A DNA stretch of 64,000 nucleotides, taken from assembly GCF_002113375.1 (NCBI RefSeq), contig NZ_NEHO01000007.1, positions 62,001 to 126,000 of the forward strand, given 5' to 3'. This DNA comes from Pseudomonas sp. R37(2017) (GTDB taxonomy: Bacteria > Pseudomonadota > Gammaproteobacteria > Pseudomonadales > Pseudomonadaceae). The notes beneath the pieces were generated by a model. The model ran no database searches. It saw only the letters and a program-made list of their open reading frames with translations, and was not told the DNA's origin. This document shows, piece by piece, positions 36,876 to 47,739 of this stretch; the first letter of the stretch is position 1; each line of letters starts with the position of its first letter. The translations under genes and the position numbers were made by a program.

Positions 36876-37102
36876 GCGCTGACAGGACCTGCGCTGACGC
36901 GCTCAACCAGGGCCTGGATGCGAGCCGCCGTGGCGCCTTGCTTCTCTTCGTGCTCCATCAGGCTCAATTGCAGGCTTTCGTTTTCATCCTTGGCCTGGGC
37001 CAGTTCTGCAGTCAGGGTCTGGTTGGTGCCGAGCAACGTCTGGTTCTGTTGCACCAGGTCACTGACCAGTTGTTCCAATTGGCTTAGGGATGCTTCCAAC
37101 AT
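36872..37102 (-). CDS. TIGR02449-family coiled-coil protein (ZapB-like partner)
   Basis: A 76-residue, almost wholly helical protein (MLEASLSQLEQLVSDL, then heptad-rich sequence to [12 protein letters not shown]). Small TIGR02449 proteins are regularly encoded just upstream of zapA in Pseudomonas and resemble ZapB in size and coiled-coil form. I chose the ATG at 37102 because the 26 residues upstream of it have no family similarity. It overlaps zapA by 4 nt, so both are translated together. A role in Z-ring assembly is inferred from the pairing. Confidence 0.8.
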   Translation of the reverse strand: MLEASLSQLEQLVSDLVQQNQTLLGTNQTLTAELAQAKDENESLQLSLMEHEEKQGATAARIQALVERVSAGPVSA

Positions 37103-37315
37103 TTTGATTTTCCGGGCATTTTCAAAGGGCGCGTACGATAAAGAAAAGTCACCGTGGATGCCAGGGTTATACAGGCGCAAAGCCTTGATTCTGCTGACGG
37201 GCGACCTTCCTCGTGAGTTTTAAAGACTGTGATTGGCCGATCTGGTTCCTGCACTTCGTCGCCACAAGGTGCAACCGGCCAAAACACACCGACTCAAGAC
37301 TTTCACTGGCTGCCC

Positions 37316-37433
37316 CCTGTAGGAGCGGGTGCCCGCTTGCGGCATGCTCGCGAAGAACTCAAGGACGACGCGTTGATTCAAGCAGCACGCGTTATCGTTG
37401 ACGTCCATCGCGAGCATGCTCGCTCCTACAGGG
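37316..37433. repeat. REPIN upstream of cvrA
   Basis: CCTGTAGGAGCGGG...GGCATGCTCGCGAAG and CATCGCGAGCATGCTCGCTCCTACAGG face each other across about 60 bp. The left copy has a short insertion (TGCCCGCTTGC) relative to the right. It sits between the divergent TIGR02449/zapA and cvrA transcripts. The rest of the 37103-37550 gap holds the cvrA promoter and no gene that I can support. Confidence 0.82.
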
Positions 37434-37457
37434 AGGGGGCGGTAATCCAAAAGCTTT

Positions 37458-37488
37458 TTGACAGCTTCACATTTCAACAGGTTAGAAT
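37458..37488 (+). promoter_or_regulatory. Candidate sigma-70 promoter of cvrA
   Basis: TTGACA (37458-37463) and TAGAAT (37483-37488) are 19 bp apart, slightly long. Transcription would start near 37495, leaving a leader of about 55 nt to the TTG start at 37551. This rules against the ATG at 37491 as the start of cvrA. Confidence 0.5.
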
Positions 37489-37550
37489 CGATGGCACGCA
37501 GACTGCATGGTCAGTTTGTGCCCGCCTTTCAGCTTTCTGGAGTACTGCCT

Positions 37551-39293
37551 TTGAATGCGACGACCATCAACAGCCTGTTCTTGATCGGCGCGTTGCTGGT
37601 AGGTGCGAGCATTCTGGTGAGCTCACTTTCGTCACGCCTCGGTATCCCGATCCTGGTGATCATCCTGGCCGTCGGCATGGCGGCCGGCGTCGATGGCGGC
37701 GGCATTATTTTCGACAACTACCCCACGGCTTATCTGGTCGGCAACCTCGCGCTGGCGGTGATCCTGCTCGACGGCGGCTTGCGCACCCGGGTGTCGAGTT
37801 TCCGCGTGGCGTTATGGCCGGCGCTGTCCCTCGCCACGGTCGGCGTGCTGATTACCACCGGATTGACCGGCATGGCGGCGGCATGGCTGTTCAACCTGAA
37901 CCTGATCCAGGGCCTGCTGATCGGTGCCATTGTCGGCTCCACCGACGCTGCGGCGGTGTTCTCGCTATTGGGCGGCAAAGGCCTGAACGAACGGGTCACC
38001 GCCAGCCTTGAAATCGAATCCGGCAGCAACGACCCGATGGCGGTGTTCCTCACCGTCACCCTGATCGACATGCTCGCCAGCGGCCAGACCGGCCTGCACT
38101 GGAGCCTGCTGACCCACCTGATCCGCGAATTCGGCATTGGCGGCGTCATCGGCCTGGCCGGCGGCTGGCTGATGCTGCAACTGGTCAACCGAATCAACCT
38201 GGCCACCGGGCTGTATCCGATCCTGGTCATCGCCGGTGGCCTGGTGGTGTTTGCCCTGACCAACGCCCTGCATGGCAGTGGTTTCCTCGCTGTGTACCTG
38301 TGCGGCCTGGTGATCGGCAACCGTCCCGTGCGCAGCCGCCACGGCATCTTGCACATGCTCGACGGCATGGCCTGGCTGGCGCAGATCGGCATGTTCCTGG
38401 TGCTGGGGTTGCTGGTGACGCCTCACGACCTGCTGCCTATAGCCTTGCCGGCACTGGCACTGGCGCTGTGGATGATTCTGTTTGCCCGGCCATTGTCGGT
38501 GGTGGCTGGCCTGCTGCCGTTCAAAGCCTTCCATGGACGCGAGAAAGCGTTCATTTCATGGGTCGGCCTGCGCGGCGCGGTCCCGATCATTCTGGCGGTG
38601 TTCCCGTTGATGGCCGGCCTGCCCAACGCCCAGCTGTACTTCAACCTCGCGTTCTTTATCGTACTGGTGTCGCTGCTGGTCCAGGGCACGAGCCTGCCGT
38701 GGGTCGCCAAGCTGTTGAAGGTCACGGTGCCCCCGGAGCCTGCGCCCATTTCGCGTTCGGCCCTGGAAGTGCACGTCACGAGCGAGTGGGAACTGTTCGT
38801 TTATCGCCTCGGCGCGGAGAAATGGTGCATCGGTTCGCCCCTGCGCGAGCTGAAAATGCCCGAAGGCACTCGTATCGCGGCCCTGTTTCGAGGCCAGCAA
38901 CTGCTCCATCCGTCGGGTAGTACGGTGCTCGAAGTCGATGATCTGCTGTGTGTCATCGGCCATGAACACAACCTGCCGGCCCTCGGAAAACTCTTCAGCC
39001 AGGCGCCACAACGGGGCCTCGATCTGCGCTTCTTCGGCGACTTCGTACTTGAAGGAGACGCCCAGCTGGCCGCGGTTGCGGCCCTGTACGGACTGAAGGT
39101 CGAAGGCATCGATCCGCAGATGTCCCTGGGCCAGTTCATTGCCCAGAAAGTTGGCGGCGCGCCGGTAGTGGGCGACCAGGTCGAATGGAACAGCACCATC
39201 TGGACCGTGGCGGTCATGGACGGGAACAAGATCGGCAAAGTGGGCGTCAGATTCCCCGAAGGAAGTCGCCCGGGTCCCGGTCTCTTCCTCTAA
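37551..39293 (+). CDS. cvrA: Potassium/proton antiporter CvrA (NhaP2-type, CPA1)
   Basis: A 580-residue inner-membrane antiporter. Residues 1 to about 390 form about 13 membrane helices with family motifs [28 protein letters not shown] (ion-site region with Asp) and [17 protein letters not shown] (Asn-Asp pair). A TrkA_C/RCK_C domain follows ([13 protein letters not shown]...[11 protein letters not shown]), then a CorC/HlyC-type C-terminal domain ([21 protein letters not shown]). I chose the TTG at 37551 (N-terminus [17 protein letters not shown]) because GGAG sits 8 nt upstream and a promoter overlaps the earlier candidate starts. The length then matches PA5021. It exports K+ in exchange for H+. 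mscK follows after 34 nt, so both act in osmotic and potassium balance. Confidence 0.92.
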   Translation: MNATTINSLFLIGALLVGASILVSSLSSRLGIPILVIILAVGMAAGVDGGGIIFDNYPTAYLVGNLALAVILLDGGLRTRVSSFRVALWPALSLATVGVLITTGLTGMAAAWLFNLNLIQGLLIGAIVGSTDAAAVFSLLGGKGLNERVTASLEIESGSNDPMAVFLTVTLIDMLASGQTGLHWSLLTHLIREFGIGGVIGLAGGWLMLQLVNRINLATGLYPILVIAGGLVVFALTNALHGSGFLAVYLCGLVIGNRPVRSRHGILHMLDGMAWLAQIGMFLVLGLLVTPHDLLPIALPALALALWMILFARPLSVVAGLLPFKAFHGREKAFISWVGLRGAVPIILAVFPLMAGLPNAQLYFNLAFFIVLVSLLVQGTSLPWVAKLLKVTVPPEPAPISRSALEVHVTSEWELFVYRLGAEKWCIGSPLRELKMPEGTRIAALFRGQQLLHPSGSTVLEVDDLLCVIGHEHNLPALGKLFSQAPQRGLDLRFFGDFVLEGDAQLAAVAALYGLKVEGIDPQMSLGQFIAQKVGGAPVVGDQVEWNSTIWTVAVMDGNKIGKVGVRFPEGSRPGPGLFL

Positions 39294-39327
39294 ACTGCTT
39301 CCACTCTCACTTGCTTGACCGGTCTTT

Positions 39328-42300
39328 ATGCCTAACCTGCGCTCTTTTTTCGCCATCGCCCTGTTGGGCTTGAGTCTCTCTGTCGGTACTGTCGGTACAT
39401 TGCAAGCAGCCGAACCGCCCTCCAGCGAAGCCGTGCAGGCGAGCCTGGACAAGATCGCCGACCGCAAATTGCCGGAGGCCGATCAGAAGGCCCTGCAAAC
39501 CGTCCTGCAAAACACACTGAGCCAGCTCAACAGCAAGCGTGATTACGAGCAGAAGCTGACCGATCTCAAGCAAACCTTGAGCTCTGCTCCCAAGCTGACG
39601 CTCGAGAACCAGCGCGAACTGACCCGCCTAAAGGCCAGCACCGTGGTGCCGGTGGCGCAGCGTTTCGCCAAAGAGCCGATCCAGCAGCTGGAGCAATTGC
39701 TCACCGAGCGCTCCACCCAGCAAAACGACCTGCAAAAAGCCCTGGCCGATGCCAACACCCTGATCATCACTGCCCAGACCCGCCCCGAGCGCGCCCAGGC
39801 GGAGATTTCCAGCAGCCAGACGCGCATTCAGCAGATCAATACCGTCCTCAAGAACGGCAAGGACGCCGGCAAGACCTTGAGCGCCGAGCAGCGCGACCTG
39901 CTCAATGCCGAGCTGGCAGCGCTGAACGCCCTGATCCCGCTGCGGCGCCAGGAACTGGCCGGCAATACTCAATTGCAAGACCTCGGCAACAGCCAGCATG
40001 ACCTGCTGTCGGAGCGATCCGACCGCCTGGATCGGGAAATCCAGGAACTGCAAACCCTGATCAACCAGAAGCGTCTGGCGTTGTCCCAGGAAACCGTTAC
40101 CCAGCAATCAATCGAAGCGCAGAAGGCTGGCGGCAGCAGCCTGCTGGCCACCGAAAGCGCGGCCAACCTGAAACTCTCGGACTACCTGCTCAAAAGTACC
40201 GACCGCCTCAACGAAGTCACCCAGCAAAACCTGCAGACCAAGCAACAACTGGACAGCCTGACCCAGAGCGACTCGGCCCTGGACGAGCAAATCAACGTGC
40301 TCAAAGGCAGCCTGCTGCTCTCGAAGATTCTCTATAAACAGAAACAGGCGTTGCCGCGCCTGCGGCTCGACCGCAACCTGGCCGACCAGATCGCCGACAT
40401 TCGCCTGTATCAGTTCGAAGTCAGCCAGCAGCGGGAGTTGCTGAGCAATCCGACCACCTACGTCGACAACCTGCTGTCGACCCAGCCGCCCGAGCAAGTC
40501 ACACCGCAACTGCGCAAAAGCCTGATGGAGCTGGCCACCACCCGCGCCGACCTGCTGGAGCGCCTCAATCGCGAACTGAGTGCGGTGCTCAATGAATCCA
40601 TCACCCTGCAACTGAATCAGAAGCAGCTGCTCAGCACGGCGCAAAGCCTGCGGGCGACGCTCGATGAGCAGATGTTCTGGATTCCGAGCAACAAGCCGCT
40701 GGACCTGGAGTGGATTCACGGTGTGCCGGATCGCCTCCAGCGGCAACTCGATTCGCTGCCGGTACTGTCAAGCCTGAGCGAACTGGCCGACGGCCTGACC
40801 CAGCGACCGCTGCTGTTCCTGCCGCTCGCGCTGCTGATCGGCGCGCTGCTGTGGCGCCGCAAGCACCTGTACGCGCGACTGAACAAGGTTCACCAGGACA
40901 TCGGCCACTTCAAACGCGATAGCCAGTGGCACACGCCGCAGGCCATCCTGGTCAATATTCTGCTGGCGATGCCGGTTTCCCTGGGCCTCGCATTGTGCGG
41001 GCTGGCCCTGCAAATCGACGCCCGCGGGCAGAACGCCAACATGGGCGCGGCACTGCTGCAAATGGCCGGGGCCTGGCTGGTGTTCTACACCGCCTACCGG
41101 ATCCTCGCGCCGGGTGGCGTGGCAGAACTGCATTTCCGCTGGGAAAAGCCCCAGGTGGAGTTCTTGCGCAGATGGATCCGCCGCCTGGGCATCGTGGTGA
41201 TGGCACTGGTGACCGTAGTAGCCGTTGCCGAGCTGCAACCGGCGGCGCTGGCCGATGATGTGATGGGCATGCCGGTGGTGCTCACCTGCTACGCCTTGAT
41301 GACCCTGCTGCTCAGCCGCCTGCTCATCAGCAGCCCGACCCACGAGAACGCCTCGCTGTTCCGCAAGCTCGTGGGGATCCTGTTCACCGCCCTGCCCGTC
41401 GCGCTGTTCGTGGCGGTGTGCTTCGGTTACTACTACACCGCACTGAAGCTCACCGACCGCCTGATCAACACCCTGTACCTGCTGATGTTCTGGCTGGTGA
41501 TCGAAGCCACCTTCGTGCGTGGCCTCAGCGTGGCGGCCCGGCGCCTGGCCTACCAGCGCGCTCTGGCCAAGCGACTGGCCGCCAAGGAGGCCGGCGACGG
41601 CGAAGCGGTGATCGAAGAACCGGCGATGGACATCGAGAAGGTCAACGAACAGTCCCTGCGCCTGATCCGCCTGGCCCTGCTCGGCGGCTTCATGGCGGCA
41701 CTGTATTGGGTCTGGGCCGACCTGATCACAGTGTTCTCGTACCTGGACAACATCACCCTCTACGAATACACCAGCGGCACCGGCGCCAACATGAGCATGG
41801 TACCGATCAGCATCGGCGACATGCTCGGCGCACTGATCATCATCGGCATCACCGTTGCCCTGGCGCGCAACCTGCCGGGCTTGCTCGAAGTGTTCGTCCT
41901 GTCAAAGCTCAACCTGGCCCAGGGCAGCGCCTACGCCACCACCACGCTACTGTCGTACGTGATCGCCGGCGTCGGTTTCGTTTCGACGCTGTCGACCCTC
42001 GGCGTGAGCTGGGACAAGTTGCAATGGCTGGTGGCGGCACTGTCGGTCGGCCTCGGTTTCGGCATGCAGGAAATCTTCGCCAACTTCATTTCCGGCATCA
42101 TGATCCTGTTCGAACGCCCGGTGCGGATCGGTGACACCATCACCATCGGCAACCTCTCGGGCACCGTAAGCAAGATTCGCATCCGTGCCACGACCATCAC
42201 CGACTTCGACCGCAAGGACATCATCGTCCCGAACAAGACGTTCATTACCGGGCAACTGATCAACTGGTCGCTGACCGACACCATCACCCGGGTGACCCTC

Positions 42301-42687
42301 AAGCTCGGCGTCGACTACGGTTCGGACCTGGACCTGGTGAAGGAACTGCTGCTCAAGGCCGCGCGCGACAACCCGCGCGTATTGAAAGATCCGGAACCCC
42401 ACGTGTACTTCCTGAACTTCGGCGAAAGCACCCTCGACCACGAGCTGCGCATGCACGTGCGCGACCTCGGCGACCGCAACCCGGTGCTCGATGAGGTCAA
42501 CCGCTTCATCAACCGCGAGTTCAAGAAACAGCACATCAACATCTCGTTCCGGCAGATGGAGGTTTACCTCAAGAACCTGCACGGCCAGGAATACAAGATG
42601 GTGCCCATCGAGCCGGAAGCGAAGACCATCGTGCCAATCGTAGATGGCAAGCCGGGGCAAGAGCCGCCCGCCGCCAAACTCGACTAA
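39328..42687 (+). CDS. mscK: Mechanosensitive channel MscK (KefA)
   Basis: A 1119-residue channel, the same size as E. coli MscK. A signal peptide (residues 1-27, cut after TLQA) is followed by about 450 residues of periplasmic helical coil rich in Gln and Leu. About 11 membrane helices lie between residues 490 and 920. The MscS pore and cytoplasmic beta domain start near Gly908 (VGLGFGMQEIFANFISGI, then VRIGDTITIGNLSGTVSKI and DIIVPNKTFITGQLINWS). MscK opens under membrane tension and needs external K+ in E. coli, so its place next to a K+/H+ antiporter fits. Order cvrA-mscK is as in P. aeruginosa PA5021-PA5022. Confidence 0.95.
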   Translation: MPNLRSFFAIALLGLSLSVGTVGTLQAAEPPSSEAVQASLDKIADRKLPEADQKALQTVLQNTLSQLNSKRDYEQKLTDLKQTLSSAPKLTLENQRELTRLKASTVVPVAQRFAKEPIQQLEQLLTERSTQQNDLQKALADANTLIITAQTRPERAQAEISSSQTRIQQINTVLKNGKDAGKTLSAEQRDLLNAELAALNALIPLRRQELAGNTQLQDLGNSQHDLLSERSDRLDREIQELQTLINQKRLALSQETVTQQSIEAQKAGGSSLLATESAANLKLSDYLLKSTDRLNEVTQQNLQTKQQLDSLTQSDSALDEQINVLKGSLLLSKILYKQKQALPRLRLDRNLADQIADIRLYQFEVSQQRELLSNPTTYVDNLLSTQPPEQVTPQLRKSLMELATTRADLLERLNRELSAVLNESITLQLNQKQLLSTAQSLRATLDEQMFWIPSNKPLDLEWIHGVPDRLQRQLDSLPVLSSLSELADGLTQRPLLFLPLALLIGALLWRRKHLYARLNKVHQDIGHFKRDSQWHTPQAILVNILLAMPVSLGLALCGLALQIDARGQNANMGAALLQMAGAWLVFYTAYRILAPGGVAELHFRWEKPQVEFLRRWIRRLGIVVMALVTVVAVAELQPAALADDVMGMPVVLTCYALMTLLLSRLLISSPTHENASLFRKLVGILFTALPVALFVAVCFGYYYTALKLTDRLINTLYLLMFWLVIEATFVRGLSVAARRLAYQRALAKRLAAKEAGDGEAVIEEPAMDIEKVNEQSLRLIRLALLGGFMAALYWVWADLITVFSYLDNITLYEYTSGTGANMSMVPISIGDMLGALIIIGITVALARNLPGLLEVFVLSKLNLAQGSAYATTTLLSYVIAGVGFVSTLSTLGVSWDKLQWLVAALSVGLGFGMQEIFANFISGIMILFERPVRIGDTITIGNLSGTVSKIRIRATTITDFDRKDIIVPNKTFITGQLINWSLTDTITRVTLKLGVDYGSDLDLVKELLLKAARDNPRVLKDPEPHVYFLNFGESTLDHELRMHVRDLGDRNPVLDEVNRFINREFKKQHINISFRQMEVYLKNLHGQEYKMVPIEPEAKTIVPIVDGKPGQEPPAAKLD

Positions 42688-44199
<1,512 letters not shown>

Positions 44200-44272
44200 G
44201 TTGATGCACGATTGAAAATCCGGGCGGGTGGCTCCAGATAGAGACTACCCGCTTCTTACTGGACCAGCCGTC

Positions 44273-44707
44273 ATGACCGACCCACTCCTCATCCCCTGCC
44301 CCCACTGCAATGGCCTCAACCGCATTCCCGCCGAGCGCCTCGCCGACCATCCAAAATGCGGACGCTGCAAGGCCGAAGTCCTGCTGAGCAAACCGTTTGA
44401 ATTGAAGCAAGGCGACTACGCCAGCCAGATCAAGGGCGATCTGCCGCTGCTGGTGGACGTCTGGGCGGACTGGTGCGGGCCGTGCAAGTCGTTTGCACCG
44501 GTGTTCGAGCAGGCCGCCGGGCAACTGGAAGGCAAGTGTCGGTTGGCGAAGCTGGACAGCGAGGCGAACCAGCAACTGTCGGCGCAATTGGGGATTCGCT
44601 CGATTCCGAGCCTGATCCTGTTCAAGAACGGCCGGGAGGTTGCACGGCAGAGCGGGGCTTTCCCATTGCCGCAACTGATGAGCTGGTTGCGTAGCCAGGG
44701 CATCTGA
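44273..44707 (+). CDS. trxC: Thioredoxin TrxC (zinc-binding thioredoxin 2)
   Basis: A 144-residue thioredoxin with an N-terminal zinc finger: CPHC near residue 9 and CGRC near residue 29 give the four cysteines. The thioredoxin domain has the active site WCGPC (Cys68, Cys71) and the cis-Pro loop RSIPSL. TrxC is a cytoplasmic disulfide reductase, often induced by OxyR. The ATG at 44273 (MTDPLLIPCPHCN) is the family start. No clear OxyR box could be called in the 73-bp gap after selO. A REPIN follows the stop. Confidence 0.96.
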   Translation: MTDPLLIPCPHCNGLNRIPAERLADHPKCGRCKAEVLLSKPFELKQGDYASQIKGDLPLLVDVWADWCGPCKSFAPVFEQAAGQLEGKCRLAKLDSEANQQLSAQLGIRSIPSLILFKNGREVARQSGAFPLPQLMSWLRSQGI

Positions 44708-44716
44708 AACAACACA

Positions 44717-44822
44717 AAACAAATGTGGGAGCGGGCTTGCTCGCGAAGGCGTCGTATCAGTCAACATAGATGTTGAATGTAACGGCCTCTTCGCGAGCAA
44801 GCCCGCTCCCACATTTGTTTTG
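44717..44822. repeat. REPIN between trxC and parA
   Basis: AACAAATGTGGGAGCGGG...CTCGCGAAG and CTTCGCGAGCAAGCCCGCTCCCACATTTGTT are inverted, with arms of about 33 bp that include matching flanks. The spacer holds the CAACATAGATGTTGAATG core. Located between convergent trxC and the parA-like gene. Confidence 0.88.
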
Positions 44823-44836
44823 GTTGTCCGCCCGGT

Positions 44837-45607
44837 TCAGGCGTTTTCCAGCAGGTTGTGCAACTCGACAAACTGCTGCGTCAGCTTGTGCCGTGGGTCG
44901 AGGTGGATCAGCGGTGTATTGGCCTGGTGGGATTCGCGCATGCGTACCGAGCTGGCCAGGTACACCGGCAACACCGGCAGGCCTTCGGCAATCAGTTCGT
45001 CGAGCATTTGCTGGGGCAGGCTGGCGCGGGCCTGGAACTGGTTGACGACGATGCCTTCGACTTCCAGGCCCTCGTTATGGTCGTCCTTCAACTCTTCGAT
45101 TTCCGCCATCAGACCGTACAGTGCCTGGCGGGAAAAGCTGTCGCAGTCGAAAGGGATCAACACGCGATCGGCGGCAATCAACGCCGATACGGCATAGAAG
45201 TTCAGCGCTGGCGGCGTATCGAGGTAGATCCTGTCGTAGTCTTCGCTCAGTTCCTCCAGCAACTTACGCAGCTTGTTGATCTTGTGCTTGGCTTCAAGCT
45301 TTGGCTGCAAGTCCGCCAGTTCGGCGGTGGCGGTAATGACATGGAGGTTGTCGAACGGGGTTTCGTAGATGTCGACCTGATTCTTTTTCGAGAACGGCCC
45401 GGATGACAGCGTCTGCTTGAAAAAATCGGCGATACCCATCGGAATGTCGTTACCGGTAAGCCCCGTCAGGTACTGGGTGGAGTTGGCCTGAGCGTCGAGG
45501 TCCACCAGCAAGGTGCGAAAACCCTCGCTGGCACTGACCGCCGCCAGATTGCAGGCAATGCTGGACTTGCCAACGCCACCTTTCTGATTGAACACCACGC
45601 GCCGCAT
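44837..45607 (-). CDS. Orphan ParA/MinD-type ATPase
   Basis: A 256-residue deviant Walker-A ATPase: KGGVGKSS at residues 9-16, [12 protein letters not shown] (Walker A') and [13 protein letters not shown] (Walker B). No ParB gene is adjacent, so it is not a chromosome or plasmid parAB pair. It resembles PA5028 of P. aeruginosa, which also stands alone near trxC/mscK. Such orphan ParAs place polar or midcell complexes; the cargo here is unknown. The ATG at 45607 has a strong GGAGG 8 nt upstream. It ends next to the REPIN shared with trxC. Confidence 0.88.
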   Translation of the reverse strand: MRRVVFNQKGGVGKSSIACNLAAVSASEGFRTLLVDLDAQANSTQYLTGLTGNDIPMGIADFFKQTLSSGPFSKKNQVDIYETPFDNLHVITATAELADLQPKLEAKHKINKLRKLLEELSEDYDRIYLDTPPALNFYAVSALIAADRVLIPFDCDSFSRQALYGLMAEIEELKDDHNEGLEVEGIVVNQFQARASLPQQMLDELIAEGLPVLPVYLASSVRMRESHQANTPLIHLDPRHKLTQQFVELHNLLENA

Positions 45608-45775
45608 GTCAAAACCTCCGTGTATCAAAGAATGACCGAGTGTAGTGGTCCACGGCATTGCTTCGCTACCTTGTCGGCACAGGGACTACACAGTCAGTTA
45701 CCTTCACTTGCTTGAAAAGCCCTGAACAGCCCAATGGTTTGACGCAGGAACCGACAGACGGAGCAGTGTTGGTGT

Positions 45776-45794
45776 GAATAATTACCAATTATTC
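45776..45794. promoter_or_regulatory. Dyad upstream of the aryl polyene operon
   Basis: GAATAATT-ACC-AATTATTC is a perfect 8-bp inverted repeat with a 3-bp centre, 170 bp before the first ape gene and 169 bp before the ParA-like start. It is AT-rich in a GC-rich setting, which is typical of an operator. No other gene-like content was found in 45608-45963. The operon promoter must lie in this gap, but no clear -35/-10 pair could be called. Confidence 0.45.
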
Positions 45795-45963
45795 AGTTTT
45801 TGTGGACCAGCCGCTTCATCTTGCTGAGCAAAATGTAACCAGCATTTGCTACGCGTTCCCGGCACCGGGATAATGCGCGCCACACGGCGCCAAACGCCAC
45901 GCAGGGCGAGTTTCGGCTCTCGGCCACTCCCCCGTGTCAAGTAAGCCCGTGAGGGTGGGATGA

Positions 45964-46689
45964 ATGTCTGTGATCAACTTCAACATCGCCCAATGGCGCG
46001 CCTGGGCCCCCGGGCTTGAGAGCGTGAACGATTGGCAGGCCTGGAGCCGACATCCGGTCGTGCTGCCGGACAGCGATGCCGCTCCCGACGTTTCCTTTCT
46101 GCCGGCCATGCAGCGCCGACGACTCAGCCGCCTGGCGCGGATGGCATTCAGTGTCGGCTGGCCATTGGCCGAAGGTCGGCAGGAGCTGCCATTGGTCTTT
46201 GTTTCCCGTCACGGCGAAACACCCCGCACCGTCGACATTCTCAGTGATCTGGCCGCCGATCAGCCGTTGTCGCCGACCCAGTTCAGCTTGTCCGTGCATA
46301 ACGCCATTATTGGCCTGTGGTCGATCATGCGCGGTGAAACCAGCGAAATGACGGCCCTGGCTGCCGCTGGCGATGGCCTGGAACACGGCATGCTGGAAGC
46401 CACTGCGCTGTTGGCTGAAGGCGCTCGCGCGGTATTGCTGGTGGTCACCGAAGAGCAGCCGCCGGAGGCTTATTCAACCTGGATCGACGACGTGCCGTTC
46501 CCTTATGCCGTCGGCCTGCTGATCACTCCCGGTACCGACTGGCAGTTGTCCCTGAACAGGCACTCGGATGCGTTGTCCAAACCCCGCTGGCCACACGCGC
46601 TGAATCTGTTGCCCACGTTGCTCGGCCAGCAAACCACCTGCCAACATGCCTGGAAAAATCGTGTATGGACCTGGCGACGCAACCCGTGA
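45964..46689 (+). CDS. apeC: Ketosynthase-like chain-length factor (ApeC-like)
   Basis: A 241-residue protein with the truncated ketosynthase N-terminal domain (PF13723 type): FNIAQWRAWAPGL near the start, LPAMQRRRLSRLARMA and FSLSVHNAIIGLWSIM. No active-site cysteine of a working ketosynthase is present (the SVHNAI region replaces it). In aryl polyene pathways this partner pairs with the ketosynthase ApeO and sets or supports chain length. It is the first gene of the operon; the next gene starts 25 nt before its end. Letters for ape genes here follow E. coli/Xenorhabdus names by order and fold, recalled from memory. Confidence 0.8.
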   Translation: MSVINFNIAQWRAWAPGLESVNDWQAWSRHPVVLPDSDAAPDVSFLPAMQRRRLSRLARMAFSVGWPLAEGRQELPLVFVSRHGETPRTVDILSDLAADQPLSPTQFSLSVHNAIIGLWSIMRGETSEMTALAAAGDGLEHGMLEATALLAEGARAVLLVVTEEQPPEAYSTWIDDVPFPYAVGLLITPGTDWQLSLNRHSDALSKPRWPHALNLLPTLLGQQTTCQHAWKNRVWTWRRNP

Positions 46690-47477
46690 CAGAGAAAAAC
46701 CGCGACGCCTATTACTGGCGCTTGCTGGCCACCGCCGCGAGCTTTGCCCTGTTCGGGTTGGGCGGGCTATGCCTGCGCCTGGTGATTTTCCCTGTACTGA
46801 ACTGCCTGCCTGGCGACGCCCGGACCCATCGACTGCGGGCCAGGCAAACGGTCAGCCGTTGCTTCTGGATCTTTGTGCGCTTCATGGCCCGCACCGGGGT
46901 GCTGACCTACACCATTGATGGCGCGGAAAAACTCGGTCGTCCCGGGCAAATGATCATCGCCAATCACCCGTCGCTGATCGATGTGGTGTTTCTGATCGGC
47001 CTGGTGCGTCACGCCAACTGCGTGGTCAAGCAAAGCCTCTGGGAAAACCCCTTCACCCGTGGACCGCTGCGCTGCACCGAATACATCAGCAACGACGGCA
47101 GCATGGACATGCTCGACGCCGCTGCCGACGCACTGAAAGACGGTCAGACCCTGATCATATTCCCCGAAGGCACGCGCACCCGGCCCGGCCAGGCTCCGGC
47201 CTTTCATCGGGGTGGTGCGGCAATCGCCCTGCGGGGTGCGAAAATCCTCACCCCGGTCATTATCAAGGTCAGCCCGACCACATTGACCAAGGCCGAGCCC
47301 TGGTACCGCATCCCCAAGCGGCGCGTGCACTTCAGTTTCCGGGTCGGGGCCGACGTGGACCCACAGACTTTCGCCACGCAGGGGCCGGCTCCGCAAGCCT
47401 CGCGCAAGCTCAACGATTATTTGCATTCTTACTTCATCAAGGAGCTCGCCGAAGATGAGCGATCTGAACACCCATAG
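46665..47477 (+). CDS. PlsC-family acyltransferase of the aryl polyene operon
   Basis: A 270-residue membrane-bound acyltransferase. A hydrophobic segment at residues 20-45 anchors it. The catalytic NHPSLID (H-x4-D form) and the acceptor-binding FPEGTRTRPG are the PlsC motifs. In aryl polyene clusters such enzymes (ApeD position) are thought to help attach the polyene to a lipid anchor; whether it acylates glycerol or another backbone is not known. It overlaps the chain-length factor gene by 25 nt and the first ACP gene by 23 nt. Confidence 0.82.
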   Translation: MDLATQPVTEKNRDAYYWRLLATAASFALFGLGGLCLRLVIFPVLNCLPGDARTHRLRARQTVSRCFWIFVRFMARTGVLTYTIDGAEKLGRPGQMIIANHPSLIDVVFLIGLVRHANCVVKQSLWENPFTRGPLRCTEYISNDGSMDMLDAAADALKDGQTLIIFPEGTRTRPGQAPAFHRGGAAIALRGAKILTPVIIKVSPTTLTKAEPWYRIPKRRVHFSFRVGADVDPQTFATQGPAPQASRKLNDYLHSYFIKELAEDERSEHP

Positions 47478-47730
47478 CCTGGTGCTGGAAATCAAAGAGC
47501 TGATCATCGACGCCCTGGGCCTCGAAGACATCAGCGCCGAAGACATCGGCAACGAGCAGACGCTGTTCGGCGAAGGCCTGGGCCTGGACTCGGTGGACGC
47601 CCTGGAACTGGGCCTGGCCATCCAGAAAAAGTACGGCATCAAAATCGATGCCGATGCCAAAGACACCCGTAATCACTTCAGCAACGTGGCGAGCCTTGCA
47701 GCGTTCGTCAGCGCAAAACAGGCAGCTTGA
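47455..47730 (+). CDS. apeE: Acyl carrier protein 1 (ApeE-like)
   Basis: A 91-residue ACP. The phosphopantetheine site is Ser46 in GLDSVDALEL. It belongs to the type II set in which two ACPs carry starter and growing polyene. It overlaps the acyltransferase gene and is followed by a second ACP after 9 nt. Its sequence differs clearly from the second ACP (DSV versus DSI site and different helices), so the two probably have separate tasks. Confidence 0.9.
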   Translation: MSDLNTHSLVLEIKELIIDALGLEDISAEDIGNEQTLFGEGLGLDSVDALELGLAIQKKYGIKIDADAKDTRNHFSNVASLAAFVSAKQAA

Positions 47731-47739
47731 GACCGGACC

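Noticed and set aside
37268..37275. A single GGTGCAAC upstream of cvrA, identical to the putA sites
   Set aside because: It is isolated, far from put genes and without a second copy; an 8-mer is expected by chance at this rate.
45849..46109. Open frame on the minus strand at the start of the pigment operon
   Set aside because: It runs antisense to apeC into the promoter gap and shows no recognisable protein features.
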